From assembly GCF_037975245.1 (NCBI RefSeq), contig NC_092568.1, forward strand, positions 13,479,501 to 13,543,500: a stretch of 64,000 nucleotides of DNA. Reading direction: 5' to 3'. The notes beneath the pieces are model-generated. The model made no database searches. It saw only the letters and a list, made by a program, of their open reading frames with translations, and was not told the origin of the DNA. Below, one piece after another: positions 37,201 to 49,200 of this stretch. Source of the stretch: Apostichopus japonicus. Its lineage: Eukaryota > Echinodermata > Holothuroidea > Aspidochirotida > Stichopodidae. Each line of letters begins with the position of its first letter. Position 1 is the first letter of the stretch. Made by a program: the position numbers and the translations under genes.

Positions 37201-40200
37201 ACCCCACCAAGGCCCTAAGGCGGGCCCCTGGACACCACGCCTTTATGCTTGCACGCTACGCATGCTCGGCGCTTTCGCTGGGCGAACACCGGCGGGAAAT
37301 CGGCAGTGTGTTCGCGGGAAATTGAACAAGGTTTTCCAACACTGCTTAACTGTGCAGTTACGCATCATGTTCAAGGTTTTCACGGAGGCCTTTGAGAAAA
37401 TGAGTGGTTAGTACAGTGTATATATGCTGCACTAATGCTGTGTGTAGGCCAAGGTTCACGAAGGTCATTGGTTATATTCGCGCGCCGTTGACGTGTTTTT
37501 AGAGGTTACGGAGGGTCAGGTTTCCATGGATATTAATCGAAAATGAATCTGAGTTTAACTGACGCTAAAGAAATGGATCGTCTTGGGCAGATTAACAAAT
37601 CATTGCAAGTGTAAAGAAGTAGCTCAATATCGGTTTGCTATTATCGGCAATTAGGCAAAATTTTACCGATACCGATATGCTGCCGATATTGCAAATATCG
37701 GCCGATACCGATATTGAAAACGATTATCGTAGCATAAAAGGTCGGAACCAAGTGTACACAATGAACCTACAGTAATATTTAGATGCCAAGGAATCTCAAA
37801 ACCTCTTGGTTTTCTTGTTGATACATCAATTGATGTCACTTAGTTCTCTGGAGTCTAGTAGAGTGCATTCATCATCATTTCACATCAGAAACATTGGTAG
37901 AATCAGAAAGTATTTAGTTCCACAAGCCACTGAACAAATTGTTCACAGTTTTATAACCTTCCGGCTTGACATGGGAAACTCACTCTTGTTTGGCCTCCCT
38001 CAAGATCAAATTGCTCGTCTTCAGCGCACCAAAAACGCTGCTGCAGGCTTGGTCACTTTGACTAAGAAATCATCCCACATTACTCCTGTTTTGTACGAGT
38101 TACATTGGTTGCCGGTCGGTTATAGAATTGTGTATTAGTTAATGCTGATTGTGTTCAAGTCACTAAAATGATCTGGCACCAGAATATATAGATGCTCTTC
38201 TTACACCATATATAACTCTCCTTGTGCAATCTGTTCCAGCATATGTCTCTTCTTTGTGAACCGAGATCGTACATGGGGGGATGGGGCTTTTCTGGAACTC
38301 ATTTCCATCACTTGTTCTTCAGTAAATCAGTTCAAAAGCTCTGAAGACTTATTTAATGTCACAAGCATTTCCATAATCTGCCAGGTCGTTTAGTGCAGTG
38401 CCTGTGTTGTTGTTTACCTCATGTTATTTGCTGTAGTATTTAAGTGAGTAGGATTAAGTCGTAAAGTTTTGATTTTGTATTTAAATTGAGTTGTAGTTTT
38501 TATGATATTGTAGTGTGCCTCGAGCACCTGCTAGTGGAGTTTGTGCCCGTTATAAATCCACATTATTATTATTATAATAACACTTAGTGGTACAGAAACC
38601 CTGTGAACATGTGAACAGAGATCAATAGCTAGCTCTTCATTAAAGTTTTATCATTTTAAACATTCTAATTCTTGATATCACACTTTAAGTAACTTCATAT
38701 TTGATATGTACATCCACCTTTGTGATTGCAAGAGACCTATTGCTTTTTTCAGGTCAAAGGCCATTTGAGAGAAAGGTCTGATATTCTTCTAAGAACCTGT
38801 AAAGACAAAAACATTAACTGCAAGTCAACAGCACTTGGTTCAAGCTTCATGATATTGTGTGCAGTGTTATTTAAACAATTGCCTTTTATCCCATAAAATA
38901 GGGCACAGAGTCACTAAAGTTCTTTCTGGTTATGTTTCAATTTCCACATCTTATTTCTTTCAGATGGATCTGATCCTTTTCCACTGACTGCATCAATTCT
39001 CTCCAAGAAGAGAGACGAGAGCAAAATTATGGAGATCTGGAATGAAAAGAGAATTGTTTATGATAAGCAAAGAGTTGCCAGAAGACCTAATGATCTGTCA
39101 TCCTTAAATAATAGCCCAAGACGGAGTTTCTCAAATTCTTGGCCAGATGGAAGGTTTGCTGAAGATATACAGCCTCGAAGGAGTAAGTATTCATCTTGTA
39201 TTCTCAGAAAACATTCCTTCCAATCCAGGTTAGGCTGTCATGAACTACCAATTATACCCATTTAGCTTGTTAAGTTCATTTGTGAATTAGACCATAAGTC
39301 TCATATTAAAATGATATTATTATTTGTATGGCTCACCATTACGTGCTATCAATGAATCTAAGAAGAGCTGTTATTTGACATTGTGGTCATAACTCATGGC
39401 AGATATTATCTACTTGCGGTAAGTGAACTAGAATACAGATTTAAGAAAAGGACGTTTTAAAAAAAAAAAAATTATGTTAATAACCTATTACAGTGAGGTT
39501 TATGATGTCAAATCAGTTTGGAAAAGAACAGTTGTCAGGTTATTGTGCAATATCATTTATATGCAGATGCTGTATCAAACACTCCTAAACGATCAGCAGG
39601 AAATTATTCTGGCCCAACCGCACATATACCACTCAAAGCAACCTTGGCCAGATCTGCCAGCCGTTCACGTAATAAAGATTTGAGTCCAAGGGAAGAAGTA
39701 ATTGACATCGACTTTGAAGATAATAGTCAGCGATCGCCAGACTCGGATGATGATCTTGGTCCTGCAGTAAGTGTTCTGTCATTTACCACTAGTGTCCTGT
39801 CATATTGAATGTTTTTCATAAGTAGTTCAGTTTTGGTCAAACAAAACGAGATCTACTTCAAGGGAATGCTGTCAGAATTACACTAGTTAGGTGTTCTCAA
39901 TCTTCCTAAGACCTTCAAAGCCAAGCCTTCATTAGTAAAATGTTCTTGTAGAGGAAGGACTATTGAACTCTCCTAATTGGGTGAAGATTGAATATACATA
40001 CAGCAGTGTGCATGTTTTTTGCTAATCAGCTTAACTTACCAATTAAACATCTTCATCAGCTTCAGGATCACTATTTCCCCCTTCACAGAATGGTAGTAAT
40101 TTTTATCCTGCTGATAATTCAATGCAAGGCTAATATTTGTATACCAAAAAAGTTCAGGTTATGGGACATTTGGATGAAAAGGAAAGTGGCGGACATTGTA

Positions 40201-43200
40201 ACATGGGAAAATATTCCATAGTGGTAGCTGAAAACCCAATCTTTATATTGTTCCCAATTCCAGATATGGTTGATTGAATGTAACCTATTTTAACAGGCAA
40301 AACCCTGGATTCTAAAAGTGAGTCAGTCAGTCAGTCAGTCAGTCAGTCAGTCAGTAGATGTTCTTCTATGTGATCATGATAGATGTTCTGAAAAAAGTTT
40401 TACTTTCCTATGTAATAAACTTCCTGTTGACATATCCTACAAATGTGATACGTATGGAATGTCACTAAGAGCTGTGAATAATTCTCTGAAGGTGCAATTT
40501 CATTTAATTTACAACTTTTCAGTTCAGTTTACTGCCATGATGTGATGACATCATTCACTCTGCTGTTGCCGGAGGTATTAAAACGCAATTTTGGAAAGCT
40601 TGTATACATCCGCCATACAAAATGGTATAAAGATATGGTTTTGACCTTTGATCGATTCAGAAAATTGCCAGCAGTTTTGTTTAAAGCAATCAACATCAGT
40701 CACCAGAATATATCTTAAAAATGGTGTGATTTATCCTTAGGTCAAAAGAAAGTTGTTACAGGTTTACAAAGATGCTGTTTGTAAAACACATTTAATTATG
40801 ATTATCTGTTGATTAAAAAAAACTGGCCTTTCAAGCTCTGTATTAGAAGTCTGACAAAGTAGGCCAGAAAATCAGCATCAAGTCTAAAAGGTGTGAAACA
40901 TTGACGTCAGCATTCTTTGTGATAGTTATGGTGATAAGCAAAGGATCATTCATTCTTTCTAGGACTTCTTGCAGAGTGTTCGCAGCAGCGCTCAAAAGAA
41001 ACGTGCCCAGAAACAAGCCAAGTCAAGCAAAAGTGTGTCCTCTCATCAGCAGCAGTCCGTGTCAGATTTACAAGACTCTGCATTTTTTGACAACTTTACT
41101 CCCATGAACAGCGCTGTGGAAGAGAGTAATGTCGCTAAACCTGAACACAGCTCCAAGAATGGAAGGTAATTTCATTTTGCTAGTGTCTTTGAGCAGTGAT
41201 ATTTAACTTATGATTGTATCAACGATGATCTTCTTGTAGACTTAGTATAATTACTGTGTTGCCAATAGCTTAAGAATATTTTATGAGGTTATGTCATTTT
41301 CCTCCTGAAATTTATTCTGATCCCATTTTAGTACTACTCTTAGCTTATTTTAATATTCAATTGATAGGGTTATATACCCAGGATTGGTGACATAAATATT
41401 CTTTCCGAATGTGCATTGACAAGCTTGTTATTTGCATTGTGTAACTTCTGTAGTTTAAACTGTTAAAATCTCTAATCGGGATAACACAAAGTTAAAAACC
41501 ATGTACATGGTTGGTTATCTTGTGGGACAAGCAAACTTTTCCTTGTAGGTTGCCCACAAAAGATTACCAGTTTATTGCAGTGAAAGCAATCAGTCAACCA
41601 ATCCAGTTAAAAAGTTAAGCACAGAAACTTTATTCTGTTTAAAAGGAAACCTCGATAAAAGCCATAAGATTCTTTTCTTTGCCATTCAGAAGCTCAGTTG
41701 CGGTGTACTTTTACATTGTCTTATCCCATGATGGAAATGTATATTTTATTCTAATTAAGTCAACCAATTTCATAAAAATAGTTTAATAGATGTTGTGCTT
41801 TGTTATTTCTGTCCTTCTTGCTCTTAGTATTATTATTTCATGGCTGATGGATTTTTGTATCTCAAATCTCCTTCCTACTATATTTGAACTCAAATTCTTT
41901 TGGCCATAGTTTTCCTCTACCCTTTCTTTCTAAATGCCAACAACTAAACAGTAATAGATTTTTCCAAATTTGTGCATTTATCAAAATTTGAGGTAAACCA
42001 ATGCTGGTAAATTGATTGTTCTGAGCCAGAGGGAAATGCCAAACTACTACTCACAGTTGTTATATAGTTAAATGAGTCTATGCAGTCAAAAACAGAAAAG
42101 CTTGTACTTTGGCCCACATACCCAGCCGCTAAGTTTTGTCTTTGTGTAATCCATCCCATATTAATCATTTTTCTCAGAATCTACAGTCTCAAGTATCTGT
42201 GATTGTGAAAGGAATTAGATGTGTTTCTCTTCCATGCTCACATGTTTTTTTATAAATAGAGTGTTTTTTATTCCTTTTCTCATTGACATACAGTTGTATA
42301 CTATATTTTACCATCTTATGAACAAAATATGATTGTCTGGGTAACTACTGTATCAATGAGTGTTCTTCTTAATATCTCTCAGCCCAAAGAGGGTTCCACC
42401 AGACTCACCATTTAGTAGCAAGCCTCGAATTGTCCGTTCGTCGTCTGGGAGGAATCCGAGGAAAGGTTCAGGGGAACTTGTCAACCGAAAACTGGATCTG
42501 GCTGGACCAGATTTTAATCCTGCCGGCGGAGTGACTTTCAGAGATAATGCCACAGCTGACGTAACCGTGGTCGGGAAGGGTTACAACAGTCACCCAGGTC
42601 ATGAAGGAGCTAGGGAACCAGTGGTTGATGACACACTGGCTGCTGTTATCGGTGGAAGACAACAAAATGCCAGAGAAAGAAGACGTCAACAGAAAGGTAA
42701 AGAAATTAGTCTTCAACTTCTTTCATTAAATTTTTCTAATTTTTTATGCAGAAGAATTGTTTGTTCTTTCCCTATGAATTTATTTGGCTAGCTCTTTCCT
42801 GTCTCCAATCTATATGCAAATTCCCATCTACCTAACCTGAAAAACTGGAAACGATTTAGCACTGCACCCAACTATATCCCACTTCCAGGATACGGTCCAC
42901 TTTCTACTCTTTCAAAATCTTCCATTCAGAAGTCAACTTACTGTGGACTTTTCATCTAAGAAATTATACAAGATGTTTTTTTCTAAAAGATAGCAAAGCA
43001 GAAATAATGAGAAATCAAAATGATTAATTTCAATTTATCACAACACACTCTCTCTTAGTGAAGTTTCATTATGAGTTGATATGTATATGGCTCATTCCAT
43101 GAACCTGGGGCCCTAAGGCATCATTCAGTAGTACAAATATACTTTCATTTATAAATCAACTTGCCAATGATTTTCTTTCATGTTACTCATTTGTTATTGT

Positions 43201-46200
43201 CAAATGTAATATTCTTTTCTCCATTCAGTGTCAAATTTGCTCAAATGGAATTTTTTTATGAATAAATTTAAACAAAATGTTGTGGTGTTATCCCATAATT
43301 TGCAGGTAATTCTGTGACAAATAATCATCTTCTTTTTGGAATGAACATATTCGCATTAAAACATCCTTGCCATATTATAACTATCTACGGATATGTACAA
43401 GAACACATCATCTGATGTGTAATAGACAACCCAGCTCAACACACAAACTGCATATTGTTGAACTCACTGCCAATATAATTTCCCTCAGACGTAACTATTG
43501 GTGTAACAACAAAAAACTCCATGTTACGTCCAAACAACCCCTTGCTTGGCTTCTCACAAATGTGTTAGGTACTGTGCTTCTCAAATTAAGTTCTTTCTGC
43601 CCATTTACACCTGCTTGTGTCACAAAAGTTGCCAAGGTGCGGGATTTTTTAAAAGAAATGGAAGTTAAAACTTTTCTTGGAGATAAGGTGTAACGGCGGC
43701 ATGTTACGTCTGGGTCACGATGATATTTCATTAAACATGATAGCCATCCCCCTAACAAGTAGAATAGCCCACTACGTAGCCATTTTGGACCAGGGATTTT
43801 CCCTTGGGTATGGACGGCGGGATTGTTCATTTCTTTTTTTCGTAGGTAAGTTTCAAAATTTGGTGTAACAATGTTACGTCTTAGAAAATGTTACGTCCAA
43901 CATTCATATTCAATGTTTTATTTTCCAATTGTTTAATTCCTCCATCAAAGAATGTTAAGACAAAATTGAGCAACATTCCCAGAAACATTTGGTACAAAAC
44001 AACAATCTCTAAATGATTCCCCCTTCCACCAAGTAGAAGGTTCTCTATCAACAGCCTTCTGGTGTACACGGTGTAACAAACACGAACGTTACGTCTGATT
44101 ACTAACTTGAACCGTATCATTTTTTTTGGGCTTTACTGTGTGATTCCAGAAAATGAAGATAACCTTATCATTAAGTGTTACGGAGATAATCGGATGGTTG
44201 TTGTACACGAGATTAAAAGTAAGTATTCGAAGCTTTTTCACTCCGAAGTAACGTTACGGTGATCGCAGTATCGATCTCGCGAGAATCGGCCTAGGCCTAG
44301 CCTAACCTCCCTCAACACATTAACAGGTAGCCTAACAACCGTCCGTCATGAAAAACATTCGAATAAAAATACCCCACTAACCTTTTACATGTTCCAAACC
44401 ATCCGAAATAATTTGATAGTGCCACTTTATGAAATTTATCACAGTGAGGAAACGAAGCCGTAGTGTGATCTTGTTGCATTGTTTGGCTTAGCCTAAAGTT
44501 ATACCAGTGCCTAACGTTAATGGTCAATCGTAATGTTAGGCCTAGTGCAGTTTTCACTTTGTAGTTGTACTGTAGTACGTACGGTTACAATAGCCTAGCA
44601 GTGTCATAACTAAACATTTGTTCCTAGCCTACTAAGTTTGTACCAACTGAGCTAAAACATAGACAGTTCAACAATGCAAAATAAAGCTTATGAAGCATAT
44701 TCTTGAATATGAAAAATTTAAAGGATAACTCAAAATTTGTTTATCAATTAGGCCTAACAGTAACACAGTAACAAGTTAGACTGCAGAAGGCAGACTTCCC
44801 AAGTTTTGTGGGATCAATTGCACAAATCGAGTTAACACTAACATCATGGTGTAGCTGTGTACCTTGTTGATTCAAGGCCTAACATAATTGTAGAATGGTG
44901 CATGTTGACATCTAGGCTACCATTTTAAAATTCCTAACTGTGTGCTAGACCTTACTCAAACATTAGTTGAATCCTTTTTAGGCCTACCAGAGGCAGGTAA
45001 GGTTTGGTCCCTGGTTTGTGTTCACTGAGGGCCTAGCTTGAAATGTCGTTTCACTCTCTATTAAATAGTTTATATGTGATTATTTGTTTTTGTTTTCTTC
45101 CAGCCCGGCATTTGTTTTGGCCAAAATGGAATAGTAATGCCTAAAAATAAAGCTCTGCAGGTGGCTTCAAACTGCAGCTGTGAAAGTTGAATGAAAAAGT
45201 AACTGGACACGTTCTTCGAACTGGCGTACCAAGCTTCAAGAAGATCCAGTAAGGTATGAAGCCTATAAAAAAGTGGATGCCGTTCGGGCTTCTATTTACA
45301 GGCTTTCAATGAGTCAAGAGAGAATGAAAGTTTACAATGAATTCTGGGTGCAAACTACGGATGAGACAACACAACAACTGTGCTAACTAAAATTTTATTA
45401 AGAGCCACGGTCCATACAATTTGTGGACCTAACTGTAATATTAAAAAAAAACACTGGGCATTTGTGATTCATTCACTTGTTTGAATACCTTATCTTTGTC
45501 TCTGAAATTGCCCCATTCTTTAAGGTCTTCTTTAGTAGGTGGTTGTGGTCCTGGTCATTGGGTGGGGGGGGGGGGGAGTTGGGGGTTGGAGGAAGAAATT
45601 GCTTATTTAAAATCTTTTTCCCATCCCTCACATGTTCCTTTCAAAAATTATATAAAAGCAATTTTTTTCTCTTTTCAGATATGCAGGCCTGACGAAGAAT
45701 ATAAAAATGGGAATGGAGAAATAGTATGCTGTTTTTACACCAATGAATTTTATATTGAAAGACTACAAGGCTTGAAGGTGAACTCTTCTGGTTCAAGTTC
45801 CTTCATAGAGCCAGAAACTCAGAAAATAATGAACGTACTTGAAACTGGCCAAAAAGGTCTGCTGTAGTTGCTGAGCAACCACAGTATGTTATCAATGGGC
45901 CACTTTCCATTGTTGGCAGTGGGCCATTTACAGCCATTGAGCTGGAAGAAATTGCTTCTGTTTACAACAGAATGAAGGGAATGAAGAGAGTTGAACTGTT
46001 AAATGACATGTTCTTGCTGATTGCTTTTTAATCTGTTTAAAATTATTAAATGTGTTTATTTTTCCAGTATTTACTGAATGGTGTGATCTGGAATCTGGTT
46101 TACTTCCATTCAAACTAGACTAAAAGTTATTATATGGTGTTACATCTTTGATCTAGTGTAGCATTTCAAAAATAAATATTTGGGATTGAAAGTTTTTTTT

Positions 46201-49200
46201 TTTCATCTGTGTTTAGATTATCCTCCAGGTGTTGCTAGGAAACCCTTCTTTATTAAATTCAATGCCTGAAATTGGGACATACTGTTGTTAGTGCATCATC
46301 ATCAAGGATTATATGAAATCATTTCTGATGTGAGCTTGCTGACTATTGACAAGGGGTGTGTTGTTGAAAAGCAGATGAGAGATATCTATGATATCTTGAA
46401 ACTTACAAGAAGAAAAAGTTATTTAATATGAATTTTAAATCCAGTTAATGTTTATGCAAGAGTTTCCAAAGTTTGTGTTAAACTGCTGTCATAATGTTCA
46501 CAACATTTATGTAAATTAAAATTGTCATATTTTCTAAACTTGGATTCTTTCAATTCAAAATTTTGAAAGACTAAAAGTAATGATAAAGTGCTACTTCTAT
46601 GAGCTAGTTTTGCATAAGAAAATAAAATATTTGGCATTGAAAGTGTTGATTTTTCTTCATCTTTCCCCGAGGTGAACTTGCTGGGATTTGGCAAGGTGTG
46701 TATTGTTGGAAAGTGGGTGACAGATATCTCAGATATCCTGAATCTAAAAAGCAAACAAAGAAAGGTCTTTAAGATAACTTAAATGTACTTCCAGTGAGAG
46801 TTTACTTAAAAGAATTTCCAAACATTGTTTGAAAATAATGTGAACAATGTGTTTATCAATTAAAATTTCATATCTGCCAAATTTTGCTTCAAGAGGAATG
46901 TGGAAATTCATTGAATAGAATTATTAAATGTCCCCTGTATATTGTTGCAATTATGTTATTCTATAAAGGGAGAATATTGCCTGCATGTGAGTTTTTAATT
47001 TGACATTGATAGATAACTACTGCATGTATACATAATGAACTGACCGTATGTTCAGTTACTGTAGAAAAAGCATAGAGACAACATACCGATTGAACTTTCC
47101 AAATGTAGTGCAAAGTAGAATTAACTATAGAGCAAAATTTTGCCTTGATATAAAACAACAGGTACTTACATAAATGATTTAAGAAGAGTACATAAATGAT
47201 ATTTCTTCATAGCACAAGTCTTCTCTAGAAAACCATTTCACATGAGAGGTTATGTGGAACAAATAGGAACAGCTTTATATGATTTTTCCAGATGTAACAC
47301 ATACACGGTGTAACTGTTACATCCAAACCATAGTCAAACATGTTAGAAAAAGCCTCACAAAAAGAAATAATATGTTTAAAACATGAACAAATGTACTGAG
47401 AAACATTGCACTGGAGTGCAAAATCACATGGATGAGACTATTTAATCTGAGAATGCTTTCTCTTTGAACTTATATGTCTTACTCATATTCTTGACTTCTT
47501 TAAGCCTATTTTTGAGCAACGATGCTTACACTGAAGGAGTGTGAAACCATTTTTCTAAAGTTTAAAGAAAGCTCTTTTACTTTTGTATGTTATTGTCAAT
47601 GGTTATAATTAAAATTATATGTGAGAAAAAACACTTACTTTGTTTTCCATTTCATTGTAACTATTTGAACATAGAGCGGTGTAACCTGTTACATCTGAGC
47701 TTTTGCTTGAATCTCCAAAGCAAAGTTTGAGATAATTTTTTCACGGGTAAGGAACTACTTTAAATACTTTAAAAATATGAGACTACATATAGTTTGCTGG
47801 TCTTACAGCACAAAATATCTGGAATGTAAGTAGTTTGAAATTTTGACCCCAATGTCACACTAGGAGCCCCAAGTTCATGGAAAGAGCCATATATATTTGA
47901 TATTGTGGTTGAAAAAATATATCTGTGTAGTATAGCAGCAATCTTTATACATTACCCTCTAAATTAATACTTAAGGTGCTACACTACAGTAAAGCAATGA
48001 TGCACTTAATTTGATTGAAAGGTTCACTAGCGCCTAATTGCTAAGTGCATTGGAATCTATTTCAGACTTTCAAACATCTCATGGGGAAAAGTATCCAAGG
48101 GATGTTTGAGAGTACTTTTTTAATTTTGCACAGTTTTAGTGGTTTGTACACTCTTCGATAGTTTAAAAGATTCATACTTTCATTATGTTGAGGTTATTTA
48201 CCTCTGAAAGAATGTGATTCTGTCTTTGTCTTTAGATTGCATATATTCCTGTATGTGATCAGTGGCTACAGATATGTTGCAGAGGTTAACAGGCTTCAGA
48301 TATTCATCTGAAGTTTTATCTGTTACAAATATATATTTGTGTAGAGGTTTCTTATTTTAAGCTTCATCTCATGTACCTCTGATCAATATGCCTATCAATA
48401 ACAAGCAATACTTTGTCATAGCTGTTATTTGTAATACAAAGCAGCCTATCTTTGTTCATTCTAGATATATCCATATTCAAACTATGAATTCTTTGAACTC
48501 AACATTGGTCAAAGCTTGAAAAAAATTGTATGCAATATTACATTAAACCTTCCACATGAAATCAGGCAAGATATCACTAAGCCTCTTGGCTGTGTGTTTT
48601 GTTTCTCCTTCTATAACTGTATGATCATTATAACTCTGCTTTAGTTTGACAAACAGTCAATAACTCTGAAGAAAGCCTACCTTGTTTGTTGTTATTAAAA
48701 TCCAGTGTTTTATATTCCATTGACCAGTATTAAAATACTGCTTCTGTGCTCCAAGTGGAAAATAGGTGGCAACTGAAGTAGATACGATTAATTTACAGTA
48801 TCATTTTGTATTGTGTGTCTGTGTATGCAACGCTAATTCCTGCAGAGAGGTGTCAAGGTGCAGTAGGAGCTGAATTATATTAAATTTTTCATGCTGTATT
48901 AAGGAGGAGGCCACACTGCTATTATCAAGGAGGAATCGTTAAAGCATTGTATACTATTACTAGTTGGTTTGTAAAGTTTCATACGAAAAGTCAGATTGTG
49001 ATCAATGAATTTCTCAAGATCAAATGATTAGGTTTGCAAGAAACTAATTTATGATTAGCTCTGTGGATAGGAAAATGGATGTTTCGTAGCTATTACTATA
49101 TATGTGTGTGTGTATGTATTGTATAAATTGTTTTATATTTGGCCATCATATGTGAGTTGCAGGGAGATAATATCGGCCACTAGTTTTAGTATTCATTAAT

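Larger units (their letters stand above)
29433..38963 (+). other. TOGARAM1 intron 3
   Basis: A 9.5-kb intron. From 29433 to 31734 I see nothing but unique-looking AT-rich DNA with a C run near 31286. Then follow the GGTCA repeat (31735-32870), more unique DNA with a G run near 34196, LINE scrap 35150-35256, a TG microsatellite, the 303-bp tandem repeat, a tRNA-like fragment, a TATCGG hAT, a LINE reverse-transcriptase relic and one lone GGTCA-family unit (about 38690-38815). Confidence 0.85.
43089..47888. mobile_element. 4.8-kb inverted-repeat DNA element with subterminal motif clusters
   Basis: The left end GGCTCATTCCATGAACCTGG matches the right end read inward (GGCTCTTTCCATGAACTTGG). The match extends to about 28 bp with two substitutions in the first 24 bases. 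ATAT lies on both flanks, but in an AT-rich context, so the target duplication is uncertain. Each end region carries GGTGTAAC and GTTACGTC/GTTACATC pairs (43488-44095 and 47291-47695), arranged like subterminal transposase sites. Between them are decayed coding pieces (45195-45386, 45679-45867 and 45843-46031). It is read as a degenerate, formerly autonomous DNA transposon of unassigned superfamily. Confidence 0.78.

Noticed and set aside
40320-40356. Short direct repeats resembling a CRISPR-like array
   Set aside because: It is a plain AGTC microsatellite without spacers, in a eukaryotic intron.
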